From NCBI RefSeq assembly GCF_030813435.1, contig NZ_JAUSUG010000004.1, positions 1-64,000 of the forward strand: a stretch of DNA of 64,000 nucleotides. The letters are read 5' to 3'. The stretch's first letter is position 1. Each line of letters opens with the position of its first letter. Positions 61,039 through 64,000 of the stretch are shown piece after piece. The notes beneath the pieces were generated by a model. That model was not told where the DNA came from, ran no database searches, and saw only the letters and a program-made list of their open reading frames with translations. Made by a program: the position numbers and the translations under genes. The stretch comes from Evansella vedderi. GTDB taxonomy: Bacteria > Bacillota > Bacilli > Bacillales > Salisediminibacteriaceae.

Positions 61039-62043
61039 ATGTTTTCAAATGCAAATATTGGGATAGACCTAGGTACTGCCAATATTCTTGTTTATACAAA
61101 AAATAAAGGAATCATCCTAAATGAACCTTCCGTTGTAGCCATTGATATTCATTCGAAAGAAGTATTAGCTATTGGACAGGAGGCAAAGATGATGGTCGGA
61201 AAAACTCCTGGAAATATTGTAGCAATTAGACCTTTAAAGGATGGGGTCATTGCAGATTATCAAGTAACGATCGATATGCTTAAACAAATCATGAAAAAAG
61301 TAAATAAAAAGATTGGTATGTCCATACGTAAACCAAATGTGGTGGTTTGTACTCCTTCCGGTGCAACATCTGTCGAGCGGCGTGCTATCCATGATGCTGT
61401 CAAAAATTTTGGTGCGAAAAATGTAGATTTAATTGAGGAACCAATTGCAGCAGCTATAGGTGCGGATCTTCCTGTTTCGGAGCCTGTTGCCAATGTGGTT
61501 GTAGATATCGGCGGTGGTACAACAGAAGTGGCCATTATTTCTTTCGGTGGTATTGTCACCTCCCGCTCCATTCGAGTTGGGGGAGACCAATTAGATAATG
61601 ATATCGTTCAATATGTTCGAAAGAAATACAATTTGTTAATCGGGTATCGTACAGCTGAGAACATAAAAATGGAAATAGGGTATGCATTAGTGGAACACGA
61701 AAAAATGTTCATGGATATTCGTGGTAGAGATTTAGTCACAGGATTACCGAAAACAATTACTTTGAATTCTTATGAAATTCAGGAAGCTTTACGGGAACCA
61801 TTATTAGCAATCCTTGCTACCATCCGTGACACATTAGAAGACTGTCCTCCAGAGCTTAGTGGTGACATTGTGGACAGGGGTGTCACATTAACAGGTGGTG
61901 GAGCTTTAATAAATGGTCTACATCAATGGTTAAGTGAAGAGATTTCTGTTCCCGTTCATGTGGCTCCCAATCCATTAGAAGCAGTTGCCATTGGGACAGG
62001 CCGTTCCTTAAACTTTATTCACCGACTTCAAAAGGCGAAATAA
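61039..62043 (+). CDS. mreBH: Rod-shape protein MreBH
   Basis: The 334-residue actin-like ATPase guides lateral wall synthesis and localises the LytE hydrolase in B. subtilis. The phosphate-1 motif [18 protein letters not shown], the core [19 protein letters not shown] and [14 protein letters not shown] are intact, and the sequence is nearer MreBH than MreB or Mbl ([29 protein letters not shown]). ATG 61039 lies seven bases after GGAGGA; the longer frame from 60991 has no ribosome site. B. subtilis mreBH is controlled by SigI; I could not confirm a SigI site. Confidence 0.93.
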   Translation: MFSNANIGIDLGTANILVYTKNKGIILNEPSVVAIDIHSKEVLAIGQEAKMMVGKTPGNIVAIRPLKDGVIADYQVTIDMLKQIMKKVNKKIGMSIRKPNVVVCTPSGATSVERRAIHDAVKNFGAKNVDLIEEPIAAAIGADLPVSEPVANVVVDIGGGTTEVAIISFGGIVTSRSIRVGGDQLDNDIVQYVRKKYNLLIGYRTAENIKMEIGYALVEHEKMFMDIRGRDLVTGLPKTITLNSYEIQEALREPLLAILATIRDTLEDCPPELSGDIVDRGVTLTGGGALINGLHQWLSEEISVPVHVAPNPLEAVAIGTGRSLNFIHRLQKAK

Positions 62044-62066
62044 AATCAGTAAAGTCACAATATTGT

Positions 62067-62110
62067 CACGGACCGGGTCGATGAACAAAAGTTCATCGAC
62101 CCGGTCCGTG
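62067..62110 (+). terminator. Terminator of mreBH
   Basis: Perfect 20-bp stem (62067-62086 with 62091-62110, CACGGACCGGG.../...CCCGGTCCGTG), four-A loop, then AATTTTTTT. It is also just past the SDR remnant on the other strand. Confidence 0.88.
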
Positions 62111-62117
62111 AATTTTT

Positions 62118-62187
62118 TTAGTAAGCTCTTGTTAGTCCTCCATCTACTACTAGTGTTTGGCCTGTAATGTATGTATTCATGGAGGAC
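62118..62187 (-). pseudogene. 3' remnant of a short-chain dehydrogenase gene
   Basis: In one minus-strand frame the bases read SSMNTYITGQTLVVDGGLTR and a final AY stop, the typical C-terminal end of SDR oxidoreductases (YITGQ-x-VDGG). The frame continues a few codons into the end of the FAH gene. The catalytic part is absent. Confidence 0.7.
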
Positions 62188-62826
62188 CTAAAAACAGTTT
62201 TGTTCCATAGTAACTGAAAATCTTCCCTTTTCTTCGTTCCCCCACCTTAAAGCAAGCGTATCCCCATGTTTAATGGCTCCTACTCCTTCAGGTGTTCCTG
62301 TATAAAGAATATCACCTTTACCTAAGCCAAAATACTGATTACATTGCTTAATAATTTCTTTAAAGTCAAACATCATATCTGTTATGTTCCCAATTTGGAC
62401 CGTATGTCCATTTTTCAAAAGGGAGAAATCTGTTTTTGTGCAGGCATCTATTCCTGGAAAACTCCAAAATTCCGTAATAACTGATGAATTTCTAAACCCC
62501 TTCGCCTTTAGCCATGGATGCCCTTTCTCCTTTAACACTGCTTGTTCGTCCCTTAAGGTGAAGTCAATGCCTAAAGCCATTTTACTAACAACCTCTTCTA
62601 CCTCAAAAATTTCAGGAACCTCTGTTTCTATGTAGAGAACTATTTCAAGCTCATGATGAATTTCCCCCCGGTTTTTCGGAAAGGAAATTGATTTTCCATC
62701 TGCTTTCACCAAGGAGTGTGTCGGCTTAGAAAATAGAATAGGAGATGAGGGAATTTCGTTCCCTAGCTCCTTTGCATGATTAGCGTAATTTCTTCCAATA
62801 CAAAAAATATTTTTAATTTGATCCAT
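62188..62826 (-). CDS. Fumarylacetoacetate hydrolase family protein
   Basis: The 212-residue protein has the FAH fold: IFCIGRNYANHAKELGN, the metal ligands in HHELEIVLYIE and GIDFTLRDEQ, and GDILYTGTPEGVG near the end. Members cleave C-C bonds of acylpyruvates or decarboxylate oxaloacetate. The start ATG 62826 has AGGGGGA six bases upstream. Its last residues (MEQNCF) run into an SDR gene remnant, so the natural C-terminus may have been replaced. An 18-bp palindrome 70 bp upstream may be its operator. Confidence 0.83.
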   Translation of the reverse strand: MDQIKNIFCIGRNYANHAKELGNEIPSSPILFSKPTHSLVKADGKSISFPKNRGEIHHELEIVLYIETEVPEIFEVEEVVSKMALGIDFTLRDEQAVLKEKGHPWLKAKGFRNSSVITEFWSFPGIDACTKTDFSLLKNGHTVQIGNITDMMFDFKEIIKQCNQYFGLGKGDILYTGTPEGVGAIKHGDTLALRWGNEEKGRFSVTMEQNCF

Positions 62827-62894
62827 CGTCATCCCCCTAATGAATTTTTAATATTGATTAGCTAAAACTTATGTGGCCCTAAGCCTCAGCATTT

Positions 62895-62912
62895 TTTAAA
62901 CGATCGTTTAAA
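62895..62912. promoter_or_regulatory. Perfect 18-bp palindrome upstream of FAH gene
   Basis: TTTAAACGATCGTTTAAA lies in the 120-bp gap between the FAH start and the end of the next gene. The AAACGATCGTTT core looks like a TetR-type operator. No regulator gene is adjacent. Confidence 0.45.
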
Positions 62913-62946
62913 TTTTATTTAACATAGATCACCACAGGATATTCCT

Positions 62947-63762
62947 TTATTTTCCTGAAAGATAAAAGACTCCTATCAATGGGTAATGATCTGATGTCTC
63001 ACTTTCCATTACTCTTATATCTTCCACTGCAAATTGATCGCTATGAAAAATATAATCAATTTGCCAGTCATGCTTATAGTACGTAACCATCGGTATTCCT
63101 TTGTTACTCTTGGTTACCCATTTAGCCCATATTTTATATTCTTTCATAGAGGGTGTAGAGTTTAAGTCCCCCATTAGTAACACTGGATCCTCAAGTCCTG
63201 CTAGTTTTTCTTTTATTTGCATTATGGCCTTTTCACGTTCATTATAATTTAACCCTAAATGGGTATTAATAACAGTAATTCTCTCATTCTCTGAAACTTT
63301 TAAAGTGGAAATGATTGCTGAACGATCTTCTACTCGATTATTAAAATGAAGTACCTTAGTATCCTCAATAGGAAAAACGGAAAGAATGGCATTTCCATAA
63401 TATAATCCTGGGAAAGATAAACTAGAATAAAAAGTTGCATACATGTCCAACGCTTCTGCCATCCATTTTACTTGGTCATTGAAACCAGATCGCACACTAA
63501 ATCTTTCCACCTCCTGCAATCTAATGACCTGTGCATCTAAAGATTTTAATTTCTCAATGGTTCTGCCAATATCCACTCTACCGTCTTGCCCTTTACCATA
63601 TTGAATGTTATAGGTTGCAACCGTTATCATTTTGTCATTTACTAAAAAAGCATCTTGAACAGAATTCCATGTGTATTGCCCTTTTATAAAACCGTGTACG
63701 TAATAGGAGGAAACTAAGAATAAAAAACTAATGCTTATAATAAGAAACATTCGATAAGACAT
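62947..63762 (-). CDS. Membrane-anchored endonuclease/exonuclease/phosphatase family protein
   Basis: The 271-residue protein has one N-terminal hydrophobic segment (LIISISFLFLVSSYYVHGF) as signal or anchor and then an EEP domain with ATYNIQYGKG, the Mg2+ glutamate in RLQEVER, NTHLGL, LMGDLNSTP and the final SDHYPLIG. These residues form the DNase I-like active site. The substrate could be nucleic acid, phosphoinositide or sphingomyelin-like lipids; outside location argues for the last two or extracellular DNA. AGGGGGC precedes the ATG. Confidence 0.82.
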   Translation of the reverse strand: MSYRMFLIISISFLFLVSSYYVHGFIKGQYTWNSVQDAFLVNDKMITVATYNIQYGKGQDGRVDIGRTIEKLKSLDAQVIRLQEVERFSVRSGFNDQVKWMAEALDMYATFYSSLSFPGLYYGNAILSVFPIEDTKVLHFNNRVEDRSAIISTLKVSENERITVINTHLGLNYNEREKAIMQIKEKLAGLEDPVLLMGDLNSTPSMKEYKIWAKWVTKSNKGIPMVTYYKHDWQIDYIFHSDQFAVEDIRVMESETSDHYPLIGVFYLSGK

Positions 63763-63952
63763 AAGGAAGCCCCCTTACTCACAAAAATTTCCCCTGATTA
63801 AACAGGATCTTCAATCCGATTTATACGATAATTCCATTTTACATGAATAATCAGATAATTTTTGTTGTAATATTTTCCTTATGTCTCGTCGTTAACAACT
63901 TTTTGTGGAAATCATATAGTGTTTATATCACTTCACGAAAGGGCGACTGTTA

Positions 63953-64000
63953 ATGATTCATATCGTGAAAGCTGGAGAAACCTTGTGGAGCATATCAGAG
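63953..64000 (+). CDS. LysM domain protein (partial, cut by window end)
   Basis: The 16 visible codons MIHIVKAGETLWSISE are the start of a LysM peptidoglycan-binding motif. GAAAGGGCG lies upstream. Genes that begin directly with LysM in Bacillaceae are often spore cortex or wall hydrolases such as SleL/YaaH types, but the rest is outside the window. Confidence 0.75.
   Translation, partial: MIHIVKAGETLWSISE

Overview
The window looks like a chromosomal segment of a low-GC, spore-forming member of the Bacillaceae (Bacillus/Oceanobacillus/Virgibacillus-like). Supporting signs are a SpoVA-type cluster, the spore cortex deacetylase PdaA, mreBH, and the local group yfjP-like / pdaA / yfkAB / yfkD / MFS that recalls the yfj-yfk area of Bacillus subtilis. 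T-box and S-box leaders, strong AGGAGG-type ribosome sites, FadR-type boxes and Bacillaceae intergenic repeats agree with this. The species cannot be named from the sequence alone.

Bases 1 to about 20,600 are an accessory, defence-rich island. It opens with the 3' end of an array of about 50-nt tandem repeats followed by a terminator and a ToxN/AbiQ-like gene, which together read as a type III toxin-antitoxin locus cut by the window edge. Next come a small membrane protein, a RepL-like winged-helix protein, a HEPN-like protein, a 1241-residue STAND-type ATPase with a nuclease-like N-terminus, an MmeI-like fused restriction-modification enzyme, an unknown membrane protein, the collapsed remains of a type I restriction system (N-terminal hsdM, C-terminal hsdR) and an RloC/PrrC-like ABC ATPase. 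Three copies of the same hsdR 3' fragment lie in the same orientation at about 2.8, 7.0 and 11.5 kb, and a different defence module sits between each pair. The island's right end is an operon of small genes, a broken resolvase and three consecutive large serine recombinases. It stops exactly at the 3' end of rlmCD. A 30-bp imperfect direct repeat (27/30) links the rlmCD stop/terminator (20599-20628) with 7230-7259, so at least 13.4 kb has the look of an integrated, SCC-like element, and the material to its left may be a second, tandem element.

From 20.6 to 64 kb the window is core-like chromosome with mostly monocistronic genes: RNA methylation, base-excision repair, cortex deacetylation, class I fumarase, radical SAM YfkAB, secreted YfkD, two MATE pumps, one MFS pump, a bacterial aeRF1-like factor, LeuA under a leucine T-box, an aldehyde dehydrogenase, D-threonine aldolase-like enzyme, a reduced spoVA2mob-like operon, HutH behind a candidate attenuator, an SbtA-like bicarbonate permease, an acyl-CoA dehydrogenase, MreBH, and the start of a LysM gene at the right edge.

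The most interesting non-coding signals in this half are a dense DnaA-box cluster (six perfect boxes in 188 bp, 40506-40693), a SAM-I riboswitch whose only visible downstream gene is a small FbpA-like protein, a His-containing leader peptide whose stop lies in the loop of the terminator in front of hutH, three FadR-like boxes around the MBL-hydrolase/SCP2 genes, and several families of dispersed intergenic repeats. I saw no rRNA, tRNA or CRISPR array.
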